Assembly: GCA_031287245.1 (NCBI GenBank)
Contig: JAITTD010000216.1
Location: 1-11,966 of the forward strand
From: Bacteroidales bacterium
Lineage (GTDB): Bacteria > Bacteroidota > Bacteroidia > Bacteroidales > UBA4181
Length of the DNA: 11,966 nucleotides
Direction: 5' to 3'
The notes beneath the pieces are model-generated. The model saw only the letters and a list, made by a program, of their open reading frames with translations, searched no databases and was not told the origin of the DNA. The position numbers and the translations under genes are program-made. Positions 1 through 6,549 of the stretch are shown here, in pieces. How positions within the stretch are numbered: the first letter of the stretch is position 1; the number at the start of each line of letters is the position of its first letter.

Positions 1-119
1 GTTGAATAATCCAGATTCCGACAGGAAAAATCCAGATGAAGAAAAATTCTTGGGCAAAATCGCGAAACTTTACCGATTGTTGTAACTCAGCGGTTTTCAA
101 TGCTTTGGCAATGAAGTAA
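1..119. repeat. Left copy of 119-bp terminal direct repeat
   Basis: These 119 bases are identical to the last 119 bases of the window, in the same orientation, as found by direct comparison. Both copies lie inside the coding frame of a minus-strand membrane protein. Joining the ends (base 11847 to base 1) keeps that frame open and gives a natural C-terminus, so the sequence closes into an 11,847-bp circle. A length of exactly 119 also matches a k-mer size used by common short-read assemblers (from memory), so an assembly-graph origin is likely. Confidence 0.95.
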
Positions 120-154
120 AAGCAGTAGAAAACAGAAGGCAGCGCATAAATACT
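1..154 (-). pseudogene. Interior of a multi-pass membrane protein, 5' end lost at a heptad repeat
   Basis: Reading the minus strand with codons at 2-4, 5-7 and so on gives a frame containing SIYALPSVFYCFYFIAKALK, then a short polar stretch (TAELQQSVKFRDFAQ), then a second hydrophobic segment ending FPVGIWIIQ. This looks like the last two membrane segments of a Bacteroidota multi-pass membrane protein that I know only loosely and cannot name. The frame stays open up to base 295 but has no in-frame ATG, GTG or TTG. Upstream of the SIYALPS stretch the codons are simply the GAAACTC heptad tract read in reverse (about 155-195), so the N-terminal part of the gene has been replaced. Across the terminal repeat this fragment is continuous with the C-terminus at 11816-11966. 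It is either a real truncation or a misjoined assembly. Confidence 0.6.
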
Positions 155-195
155 GAAACTCGAAACCTGAAACTCGAAACTCGAACCCGAAACTC
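155..195. repeat. Short GAAACTC heptad tract
   Basis: About six 7-base units are visible: GAAACTC (155), GAAACCT (162), GAAACTC (169 and 176), a 6-base GAACCC (183) and GAAACTC (189). This is the reverse complement of the G(A/G)GTTTC unit that forms the long tract at 3485-3596, so the two tracts are inverted relative to each other. It lies at the point where the minus-strand membrane protein loses its N-terminal coding sequence. Confidence 0.85.
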
Positions 196-242
196 GAATA
201 AAGAAAATTTGTGCGCCTGACCGAAATATTGAAAAAAGTGCA

Positions 243-250
243 TACCTTTG
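243..250 (+). promoter_or_regulatory. Candidate -7 box for the phosphatase gene
   Basis: TACCTTTG matches the Bacteroidota -7 consensus TAnnTTTG and would put a transcript start near base 257, some 45 bases before the ATG at 304. No TTTG at the right -33 distance is visible, so this rests on the -7 box and its position alone. Confidence 0.5.
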
Positions 251-303
251 TCTTTTGAAAAGCGGATTTCTGCTTCTTACATAAATATCAAATAATCAAT
301 GCC

Positions 304-1497
304 ATGAAACAAATTTTTGTAGTCATTATCTGTTGCGGACTGTTATCCTGTTCGCAGCAAAAACAATTCCCTAAAGGGATAGAACACGTAGTCGTCATAG
401 GGCTTGACGGGTTGAGCAGTACCGGTTTCCACGCTGCAACCAAACCGTGTATGGACAGCCTGATGCACCAGGGCGCCTATAATTACAAGGTGCGTTGCAT
501 CCTTCCGAGCGTAAGTACACCTAACTGGAATGCCATGCTGTGCGGTGCAGGTCCCGAAATCACAGGAGCCGTCAACAATTCATGGAAAGCGCAGGATTTT
601 AGTTTTCCCTATCCGGTGATGAGCCAATCTCATTCCTTCCCCAACATTTTCAGAATTATTCGCGAGCAGAAGCCCGATGCGGAATTAGGCGCCATCTATC
701 AATGGAACGGATTTCACAATCTGCTGGAAGACGAATTGCTGAATATGTCAAAGACTTATCCTACACAATTGGAAACTGCGCAGAAATCAGCAGAATACAT
801 TCTGGACAAAAAGCCGAATTTTCTGTTTATTCAGTTGGACGACATTGATCACGAAGGGCACAGCGCCGGACACATGTCATCCAAATATGTCGATTTTATT
901 GAAGAAACCGACGGGCACGTAAAACTGATTGTGGATGCTATCCGAAAAGCAGGCATCGCCGACAAAACCCTGATCATCATAGTGAGCGACCATGGCGGCA
1001 TTTTCCACGGTCATGGTGGTAATACTTACGATGAACTGACCACCCCCATCATCTTTGCAGGAAAGGGCGTAAAAAATAACTACCTGATTAAGCAACAGAT
1101 ATACAAATACGACTTGGCAGCAGACGTAGTCTTTGCACTCGGCTTGAAAGCACCGCAAGTATGGGTCGGACGCCCTACCCGACCGGCATACCAAGGTTTT
1201 GACGAACCGGATAATCTGTGGCAGGATTTGGATGTGTTGCCTTCGCCACGCTATGCTTCCGAAAACTACACTTCACCTTTCAGTGGAACCTTTGGGGATG
1301 AGGCTACTGTCACCATCCTTCCGCCGGAGGGCACAAAGGGCGAAATCCGCTATACCACCGACGAATCTGTGCCCAATCGAACATCACCCGTATATACCGG
1401 TCCGTTTACGGTGAATACAACAACCGTTGTGAATGCCAAGATGTTCAACGAAAGCGGAGAAAGCGTCAAGGTAACAGCCACTTACATCAAACAGTAA
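304..1497 (+). CDS. Alkaline phosphatase superfamily lipoprotein (phosphodiesterase/nucleotide pyrophosphatase type)
   Basis: This 397-residue protein starts with a lipoprotein signal peptide: a hydrophobic stretch followed by the lipobox LLSC, with lipidation at Cys16. Metal-ligand motifs of the alkaline phosphatase/NPP superfamily follow in order. GLDG carries Asp35, PSVSTPNW carries Thr72 (the likely phosphoryl-accepting nucleophile), LDDIDHEGH carries Asp182 and His186, VSDHGG carries Asp229 and His230, and HGG carries His237. A two-zinc phosphodiesterase or phosphatase is therefore expected, anchored in the outer or inner membrane facing the periplasm or surface. Residues about 330-396 form a chitobiase/hexosaminidase C-terminal-type beta domain (IRYTTDESVP...SPVYTGPF), often found on Bacteroidota exported enzymes. 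The substrate cannot be read from sequence. The gene stands alone, with its own -7 box upstream and a separate promoter before moxR. Confidence 0.88.
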   Translation: MKQIFVVIICCGLLSCSQQKQFPKGIEHVVVIGLDGLSSTGFHAATKPCMDSLMHQGAYNYKVRCILPSVSTPNWNAMLCGAGPEITGAVNNSWKAQDFSFPYPVMSQSHSFPNIFRIIREQKPDAELGAIYQWNGFHNLLEDELLNMSKTYPTQLETAQKSAEYILDKKPNFLFIQLDDIDHEGHSAGHMSSKYVDFIEETDGHVKLIVDAIRKAGIADKTLIIIVSDHGGIFHGHGGNTYDELTTPIIFAGKGVKNNYLIKQQIYKYDLAADVVFALGLKAPQVWVGRPTRPAYQGFDEPDNLWQDLDVLPSPRYASENYTSPFSGTFGDEATVTILPPEGTKGEIRYTTDESVPNRTSPVYTGPFTVNTTTVVNAKMFNESGESVKVTATYIKQ

Positions 1498-1514
1498 AGT
1501 CTGCAAAACAGAGC

Positions 1515-1547
1515 GTTAAATATTTTAAAGATTTATTAACTTTTTTT
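1515..1547 (+). terminator. Weak possible terminator after the phosphatase gene
   Basis: GTTAA (1515-1519) can pair with TTAAC (1536-1540) and is followed directly by seven T residues (1541-1547). The stem is short and AT-only with a 16-base loop, so this is a weak candidate supported mainly by its position 18 bases after the stop codon. Confidence 0.25.
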
Positions 1548-1563
1548 AATACAAAGAAAGGTT

Positions 1564-1571
1564 TATTTTTG
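1564..1571 (+). promoter_or_regulatory. Candidate -7 box for moxR-DUF58
   Basis: TATTTTTG fits TAnnTTTG and lies 32 bases before the moxR ATG. A T-rich run at 1541-1547 sits roughly where a -33 element would be, but there is no clear TTTG. Confidence 0.5.
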
Positions 1572-1603
1572 CCATCGTTTTTTGAATGTAAAAAAATAAG
1601 AAC

Positions 1604-2602
1604 ATGATGAATGAAGAAGTAAATATCAAAGAATTAAACGAACGCATACAGCAGGAAAGCGCTTTTGTGGATTTGATAGGTATTGAGATGAACAAAGTAA
1701 TTGTCGGGCAAAAACACCTGATAGAAGGATTGTTGTTGGGCTTGCTGTCCGATGGACATATCCTGCTGGAAGGCTTGCCCGGCTTGGCAAAAACATTAGC
1801 CATCAACACCTTGGCTACCACTATCGACGCCAAATTCAGCCGCATACAGTTTACCCCCGACCTTTTGCCTGCCGACTTGCTCGGAACTATGATTTACAGC
1901 CAGAAAAACGAAGAGTTTACCGTAAAAAAAGGTCCTGTTTTCGCCAACTTTGTCCTTGCCGATGAAATCAACCGTTCGCCCGCCAAAGTGCAAAGCGCTC
2001 TGTTGGAGGCGATGCAGGAAAAACAGGTGACCATCGGCGGACAAACCTATCCGTTGGACAAACCCTTTCTGGTGCTGGCAACGCAAAATCCCATCGAACA
2101 GGAAGGCACCTATCCACTGCCCGAAGCGCAGGTTGACCGTTTCATGCTGAAAGTGGTCATTGACTATCCTTCAAAAGAAGAAGAACGCCAGATTATTCGC
2201 GAAAACCTCGGTCGTGCTTTCCCCACAGCCACCACTATCCTGAAGCCTGCCGACATCATCAAAGCACGGGAAACAGTGAAAGAGGTGTATATGGACGAGA
2301 AAATAGAACGTTATATCATAGACCTCGTGTTTGCCACCCGTCAGCCAGAGCAGTACAAACTGGACAAACTCAAACCGATGATTACGTATGGAGCCTCGCC
2401 GCGTGCAAGCATCAACCTTGCCAAGGCAGCCAAGACTTACGCCTTCATCAAGCGCCGCGGGTACGTTGTTCCCGAAGATGTGCGGGCGATTGCATACGAC
2501 GTGTTGCGTCACCGCATCGGGATTTCCTACGAAGCCGAAGCCGAAAATATCAACTCGGTGGATATCATCACCGAAATCATGAATGCCGTTGAGGTACCTT
2601 AG
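1604..2602 (+). CDS. moxR: MoxR-family AAA+ ATPase
   Basis: This 332-residue cytosolic ATPase belongs to the MoxR branch of AAA+ proteins, which act as chaperone-like partners of von Willebrand A domain proteins. The Walker A motif is GLPGLAKT (residues 57-64) and Walker B is FVLADE (116-121). Sensor 1 is ATQNP (159-163), and the arginine-finger segment is AQVDRF (175-180). The C-terminal third holds the lid domain with GASPRASINL. Length and motif order are typical of the family. Two ATG codons are in frame at 1604 and 1607, and I took the first. It ends 14 bases before the DUF58 gene and is surely co-transcribed with it. In many Bacteroidota this pair opens a Bat (aerotolerance) operon, but no Bat genes follow here. 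Confidence 0.93.
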   Translation: MMNEEVNIKELNERIQQESAFVDLIGIEMNKVIVGQKHLIEGLLLGLLSDGHILLEGLPGLAKTLAINTLATTIDAKFSRIQFTPDLLPADLLGTMIYSQKNEEFTVKKGPVFANFVLADEINRSPAKVQSALLEAMQEKQVTIGGQTYPLDKPFLVLATQNPIEQEGTYPLPEAQVDRFMLKVVIDYPSKEEERQIIRENLGRAFPTATTILKPADIIKARETVKEVYMDEKIERYIIDLVFATRQPEQYKLDKLKPMITYGASPRASINLAKAAKTYAFIKRRGYVVPEDVRAIAYDVLRHRIGISYEAEAENINSVDIITEIMNAVEVP

Positions 2603-2616
2603 TAAATGGACTTTGC

Positions 2617-3483
2617 ATGGATGCTTCGGATTTAATTAAGCGGGTGCGGAAAATAGAGATAAAGACGCGAGGGTTGTCGCGGCATATCTTTGCGGGCGAG
2701 TATCACAGCGCTTTCAAAGGGCGCGGAATGGCGTTCAGCGAAGTGCGCGACTACCAGTATGGCGATGATTTGCGGAACATTGACTGGAACGTAACAGCAC
2801 GTTTCAACCATCCTTACGTGAAAGTGTTTGAAGAAGAGCGCGAAATGACCGTAATGCTGCTGGTGGACGTGAGCGGCTCGCGTGAGTTCGGCACATCTAA
2901 GCGCTTCAAACAGACGCTCATGGCGGAACTTGCTGCCACGCTGGCATTTTCAGCCATTCAAAACAACGATAAAGTGGGGGTCATTCTGTTTTCCGACAAG
3001 ATTGAAAAATTCATCCTGCCCAAAAAAGGACGGCAACATATTTTGCGCGTCATCCGCGAATTGATTGAATTTGAGCCGGAACACACCGGTACCGATGTGT
3101 CGGTTGCTTTGCAGTTTCTTACCAATGCCATCAAAAAGCGCAGTACGGCATTTGTCATTTCCGATTTCATAAGCCCTTCTTTCGACCACGCATTGGAAAT
3201 TGCTTCGCGCAAGCACGATATGGTAGCGCTTCGTGTGTATGATGCCCACGAGGCAACGCTTCCAGCGGTCGGATTAGTGCAATTTCGCGATGCAGAAACA
3301 GGACAGATGATGTGGGCGGATACTTCCAGCGCCCCTTTGCGACAACAGTATGCTCAACACTGGAACGAGGCGCAGGCTTCACTTGACAACACATTTCGCC
3401 ATCATGGAATTGACAATGCTTTTATCCGCACCGACGAGGACTACGTGAAACCTTTGATAAAACTTTTCAAACAACGAAGTTAA
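2617..3483 (+). CDS. DUF58 domain protein with von Willebrand A-like fold
   Basis: This 288-residue protein carries the DUF58 signature GRGMAFSEVRDYQYGDD followed by RNIDWNVTARF (about residues 36-63). After it comes a von Willebrand A-like region with a complete DxSxS metal site (DVSGS, Asp84, Ser86, Ser88). No membrane segments are seen, so it is probably cytosolic or peripheral and is the usual client of the MoxR ATPase encoded just upstream. The ATG at 2617 gives the standard N-terminus; the nearer ATG at 2606 is out of frame. The stop codon is followed after one base by the long heptad tract, so the operon ends here abruptly. The exact cellular role of MoxR-DUF58 pairs is poorly defined; complex assembly and stress tolerance have been proposed. 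Confidence 0.92.
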   Translation: MDASDLIKRVRKIEIKTRGLSRHIFAGEYHSAFKGRGMAFSEVRDYQYGDDLRNIDWNVTARFNHPYVKVFEEEREMTVMLLVDVSGSREFGTSKRFKQTLMAELAATLAFSAIQNNDKVGVILFSDKIEKFILPKKGRQHILRVIRELIEFEPEHTGTDVSVALQFLTNAIKKRSTAFVISDFISPSFDHALEIASRKHDMVALRVYDAHEATLPAVGLVQFRDAETGQMMWADTSSAPLRQQYAQHWNEAQASLDNTFRHHGIDNAFIRTDEDYVKPLIKLFKQRS

Positions 3484-3484
3484 C

Positions 3485-3596
3485 GGGTTTCGAGTTTCGG
3501 GTTTCGAGTTTCGAGTTTCGGGTTTCGAGTTTCGAGTTTCGGGTTTCGAGTTTCGGGTTTCGGGTTTCGGGTTTCGAGTTTCGGGTTTCGGGTTTG
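3485..3596. repeat. Sixteen-unit G(A/G)GTTTC heptad tract
   Basis: Sixteen uninterrupted 7-base units cover 112 bases with only one variable position in fifteen of them; the last unit is GGGTTTG. Reading the second base of each unit gives G A G A A G A A G A G G G A G G. The tract fills almost the whole gap between the convergent stop codons of the DUF58 gene (3483) and the 86-residue gene (3603). A shorter inverted copy lies at 155-195. Several GGG runs spaced by TTTC give G-quadruplex potential on the plus strand. Confidence 0.97.
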
Positions 3597-3602
3597 GAAA
3601 TC

Positions 3603-3863
3603 TTACGGTTTTATTTCGATGATTTGTTTGATATCAGCCTGTGCGTTAGGAACCACCAAACTTTTTCTCAGCAAGCCTTTCAGTTCGGTGCAACATTCAG
3701 CGAGTGCGCTTTCGCTGTCTTTCGTCATGGTAATTTTGAGATTCAGGCGTGTCAGACTAATCTTGAGCGCTAAAAAATTCCATGTAAAGTCGGTAGAATG
3801 TGTAATCACATACACAATGCTGCTATTCGGAATTTTTTCTATGGTATCGGCTGTGTATATCAT
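3603..3863 (-). CDS. Small protein of unknown function (86 aa)
   Basis: I do not recognise this family. The ATG lies 6 bases after the stop codon of the 329-residue gene on the same strand, which strongly suggests translational linkage in a two-gene operon. The protein has no signal peptide or clear membrane span. Its pattern suggests a small mixed alpha/beta fold: a hydrophobic strand (IVYVITH), a helix-like stretch (NFLALKISLTRLN), a strand (LKITM), an acidic helix (DSESALAECCTELKGLL) and a C-terminal strand-like tail (IKQIIEI). It ends just before the heptad tract. Coding status is inferred from the operon position and protein-like composition. Overlapping plus-strand frames at 3619-3909 look less convincing. 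Confidence 0.65.
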   Translation of the reverse strand: MIYTADTIEKIPNSSIVYVITHSTDFTWNFLALKISLTRLNLKITMTKDSESALAECCTELKGLLRKSLVVPNAQADIKQIIEIKP

Positions 3864-3869
3864 GATTCT

Positions 3870-4859
3870 TCAATTTTCAACATTAATAACATCATCAACA
3901 GTAATATAAACGGTGGTTTGCCCAAGCAACTGATAGGCTATTTCGCCATACACTACCGGTCCGTGCATCTTACACAGGTATTGCGCGCAAATATCGGGTT
4001 GAATAAAATTTCCGATACAAGTGAAAGATAGCAGAATGGTATCGCTGAGAAGCGTCGGTTCAGAAAGTTGGTTGTTGATTTCGGCAATTTTATAGGTGAC
4101 ATTTTTGAATACGGGCGATGAGAAAAACACCTCGTTGTCGGTGATGCCGCAACACGTCACATTAATCATAGCCCCCGAATAGTCGGCTACAATCGGCAGT
4201 TTCGGGTCATAGCCGGTTTCCTGCAAATATTCGACAAATTTCCGTTTTTTGCCATTAATCATTGCGTTTGTCACCACCGCAGTATTTTCGTCAAAGGTGA
4301 TTTCGTCGCCTTTTCCCTGTCTGTATTGGTTAAAGATGTGCAATTCGGCATATTTTGTGTCGGGAAGTTCTATGTGCATCGCGAAAGCCTTGTCGGTACA
4401 GGGTTTGGCATCAACGCCCGATGCGGCATACGAAGGTTCGGTCATGATAGAATCCAAAGGGCGTCCCGACACCCATCCGCACAACGGTTTGCCTGCAAAG
4501 TTTTCAAAATAAGTTGCGTTGGAAGCAAATTCGGTGGAAACTTGACTTCCAAACGGCATGATCAACACAGTAAACACATTACCGAGTTTTTCAGCATCAT
4601 TATAAATCTCTTTGATGTTGGTCTCGTCGTATTCCTGAATGGTGCTTTTCAACACATAATCAGGAAGTCTGGTAACAAACAGTTTATCGTATGATGTGAC
4701 CTGATGTTCGGGATACAGGATAAAGAAAGGCGTTGTCCCCCCTATCCAGTTTCCCTTGGGCAATTGCGACAACAATGCAACGTCGCCTGCCAGTAATAAG
4801 CGATCACCTCTCAGTATCATTGCTGATGCTTCTGCCGGTGTGATTAAATTTTGGTTCAT
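3870..4859 (-). CDS. Conserved cytosolic protein resembling the DUF6976 family
   Basis: This 329-residue protein has no signal peptide or membrane segment. From memory, its C-terminal half resembles proteins labelled DUF6976, especially PIVADYSGAMINV and the terminal GPVVYGEIAYQLLGQTTVYI. The GEIAYQLL...T ending also recalls the C-terminal part of FIST sensory domains, so a ligand-sensing role is possible but unproven. Cysteines are fairly numerous near the C-terminus (NVTCC, SFTCIG, DICAQYLC), which could bind metal or respond to redox. I chose the ATG at 4859 because a longer frame starting at 4907 would overlap the -7 promoter box. The 86-residue gene follows after 6 bases. The neighbouring nuoN operon is divergent and shares the intergenic control region. 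Confidence 0.6.
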   Translation of the reverse strand: MNQNLITPAEASAMILRGDRLLLAGDVALLSQLPKGNWIGGTTPFFILYPEHQVTSYDKLFVTRLPDYVLKSTIQEYDETNIKEIYNDAEKLGNVFTVLIMPFGSQVSTEFASNATYFENFAGKPLCGWVSGRPLDSIMTEPSYAASGVDAKPCTDKAFAMHIELPDTKYAELHIFNQYRQGKGDEITFDENTAVVTNAMINGKKRKFVEYLQETGYDPKLPIVADYSGAMINVTCCGITDNEVFFSSPVFKNVTYKIAEINNQLSEPTLLSDTILLSFTCIGNFIQPDICAQYLCKMHGPVVYGEIAYQLLGQTTVYITVDDVINVEN

Positions 4860-4904
4860 CGTGATGTTGAGATTCTTTGGATTTATTCGATAACAATGAC
4901 GGCA

Positions 4905-4937
4905 CAAATGTACATTATTTTATTTTAATAATTCAAA
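4905..4937 (-). promoter_or_regulatory. Bacteroidota-type promoter for the DUF6976-like operon
   Basis: On the minus strand, TTTG (complement of 4934-4937), 21 bases and TACATTTG (complement of 4905-4912) match the -33 TTTG / -7 TAnnTTTG promoter with ideal spacing. Transcription would begin near 4898, leaving a leader of about 40 bases before the ATG at 4859. Confidence 0.75.
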
Positions 4938-4965
4938 AAAGATTGTTAAAAAAAATAACCGTACA

Positions 4966-5005
4966 GTTACGCCACCCGTAACAACTCGGTTACGCCACCC
5001 GTAAC
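4966..5005. repeat. Two copies of a 17-bp hairpin-forming repeat
   Basis: GTTACGCCACCCGTAAC occurs at 4966-4982 and again, identically, at 4989-5005, with a 6-base spacer (period 23). Each copy has 6-base inverted arms (GTTACG/CGTAAC) around a 5-base loop. The pair lies between two divergent promoters, and its right end overlaps another TAnnTTTG match (TAACTTTG, 5002-5009), an arrangement that would suit an operator. It may instead be a dispersed intergenic repeat. Confidence 0.85.
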
Positions 5006-5040
5006 TTTGTGCCCTTTGTGTATTCTCTGTTCTTTGTGGT
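5005..5040. repeat. CTTTGTG nonamer run
   Basis: Four 9-base units, CTTTGTGCC, CTTTGTGTA, a degenerate TTCTCTGTT and CTTTGTGGT, follow directly on the second 17-bp repeat. Similar CTTTGTG-rich strings are common in intergenic DNA of environmental bacteria, as far as I recall. No function is evident. Confidence 0.7.
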
Positions 5041-5082
5041 GTGTGGAAATGTTATTTTTTAAAATTGTTGGGACAATAATGC

Positions 5083-5110
5083 TTTGAATCATTTAATTTT
5101 TGTACTTTTG
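5083..5110 (+). promoter_or_regulatory. Candidate promoter for the nuoN-chaperone-ostA operon
   Basis: TACTTTTG (5103-5110) fits the -7 box TAnnTTTG, and TTTG (5083-5086) lies 16 bases upstream, a little closer than the usual 19-21. The -7 box is only 16 bases before the nuoN ATG at 5127, which rules out the upstream TTG at 5100 as the start and implies a very short leader. Confidence 0.6.
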
Positions 5111-5126
5111 TGCCAAATGTCAGAAT

Positions 5127-6542
5127 ATGAATTTTAGTGATTTTTTGTTGATGAGACAGGAATTATGCTTGATGGGCGTGTTTCTCGTTCTGCTTGTTTT
5201 TGATATTTTTGCGTCTGAACGCGCAAAAGGCAGTCTGCATTGGCTGGCTTGTCTGCTGATGGCGGCGCTTACCGTGGTTGGATTTGTGCCCGTTGCGGAA
5301 GGAACGGCTTTTGGCGGTATTTATGTTCAATCTTCCATCACAGCCGTGATGAAGAGCATCTTAAACGTGGGAACCCTTTTGGTTTTCCTGCAATCAGGCA
5401 AATGGCTTCGTGGAATACCGCTGCGGCAGGGCGAATTTTATGTCATCACGTTGGCAACCCTGTTGGGAATGTACCTGATGATATCATCCGCCAACTTTAT
5501 GCTGCTGTACATCGGCATCGAAACGGCATCGCTTCCGCTGGCTTGCTTGACTGCTTTTGACAAATACCGGCAAAAATCGGCTGAGGCAGGTATCAAATAC
5601 ATTCTGATGACAGCCTTTTCGTCGGGCATCATGCTGTTTGGCATATCCTATCTGTATGGGGCAACGGGCACCATGTATTTTGCCGATATGTCGGCGCTTA
5701 TCGCCCAAAATGCTTTGGTGACAGCCGGATTTATCTTCTTTTTTGCAGGATTGGCTTTCAAAATATCCGTTGTTCCCTTCCATTTTTGGACGGCAGACGT
5801 GTATGAAGGCGCTCCTACAAGCGTCACAGCCTATCTTTCGGTGATTTCAAAGGGTGCAGCAGTGTTTGCTTTGCTATTCACGCTATGGCAGGTGTTTGGC
5901 AATTTGAAACAGGTGTGGCATCCTGTTTTGTGGGGATTGTCGGTACTCACCATCGTCACAGGCAATCTTTTTGCTATCAGTCAGAAAGACATCAAACGGT
6001 TTTTCGCCTTTTCGTCTATTTCCCAAGCGGGATTTATTCTGTTGGGCATGATGAGCGGCACCGCGCAAGGTATGAGCGCTACGGCGTATTTTGTGCTCGC
6101 CTATTTATTTTCCAACTTGGCGGCTTTCGCTGTTATTTCTGCCGTTGAGAGCGAAACAGGCAAAACAGATATCAAAGCCTACAACGGTTTGTATGCCAGC
6201 AATCCGAAACTGAGTTTCGTGATGATGCTGGCAGTTTTTTCGCTTGCAGGAATTCCGCCTTTTGCGGGATTTTTCAGCAAATTTTTCGTTTTTGCAGCCG
6301 CCGCCGAACAGGGAGAATATCTGCTGGTGTTCATCGCCCTGCTCAACACTGTGATTTCGCTCTATTACTACCTGTTAATAGTACGCGCCATGTTCATCAA
6401 TCCAAGCGAAGAACCTGTCGCTCGTTTCCGCACCGACGGCGGTAACCGGTTGAGCATGATCCTGTGCACAGCAGGCATATTGGCAACAGGCTTGCTAAGC
6501 GTCATTCACGAGTATCTCGGCAGAATCAGTTTTGGAATGTAA
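5127..6542 (+). CDS. nuoN: NADH-quinone oxidoreductase subunit N
   Basis: This 471-residue, highly hydrophobic protein has about fourteen membrane segments and is an antiporter-like subunit of complex I that takes part in proton pumping across the inner membrane. The conserved glutamate of the fifth segment is present (YIGIE, Glu132). So are the buried lysines typical of NuoN: Lys157 (GIKYIL), Lys212 (AFKISVVPFHFW) and Lys242 (VISKGAAV). The TADVYEGAPTSVTAYLS segment (222-238) is a family hallmark. Full length is seen, so it looks functional. NuoN is normally the last gene of the nuo cluster, yet here it has its own promoter, no other nuo gene is present on either side, and only 7 bases separate it from a chaperone gene. 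An orphan copy or a split nuo cluster is implied. A related Mrp or hydrogenase antiporter subunit is less likely. Confidence 0.9.
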   Translation: MNFSDFLLMRQELCLMGVFLVLLVFDIFASERAKGSLHWLACLLMAALTVVGFVPVAEGTAFGGIYVQSSITAVMKSILNVGTLLVFLQSGKWLRGIPLRQGEFYVITLATLLGMYLMISSANFMLLYIGIETASLPLACLTAFDKYRQKSAEAGIKYILMTAFSSGIMLFGISYLYGATGTMYFADMSALIAQNALVTAGFIFFFAGLAFKISVVPFHFWTADVYEGAPTSVTAYLSVISKGAAVFALLFTLWQVFGNLKQVWHPVLWGLSVLTIVTGNLFAISQKDIKRFFAFSSISQAGFILLGMMSGTAQGMSATAYFVLAYLFSNLAAFAVISAVESETGKTDIKAYNGLYASNPKLSFVMMLAVFSLAGIPPFAGFFSKFFVFAAAAEQGEYLLVFIALLNTVISLYYYLLIVRAMFINPSEEPVARFRTDGGNRLSMILCTAGILATGLLSVIHEYLGRISFGM

Positions 6543-6549
6543 TCGTAAA

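Noticed and set aside
3485..3596. CRISPR-like array
   Set aside because: The units are 7 bases with no unique spacers and no cas genes are present; it is a simple tandem tract.
3619..4031. Plus-strand open frames over the 86-residue gene and the end of the DUF6976-like gene
   Set aside because: They overlap an operon on the other strand that has a good promoter and tight spacing, and they have no promoter or recognisable protein pattern.
5100..5126. Upstream TTG start for nuoN
   Set aside because: It overlaps the -7 promoter box, so it would not be in the transcript; ATG at 5127 gives the normal NuoN N-terminus.
5127..6542. Mrp antiporter or hydrogenase-4 subunit instead of NuoN
   Set aside because: Length, the GIE and FKISVVPFHFW motifs and the TADVYEGAPTSVTAYLS segment fit NuoN better, and no Mrp or hydrogenase genes are nearby.
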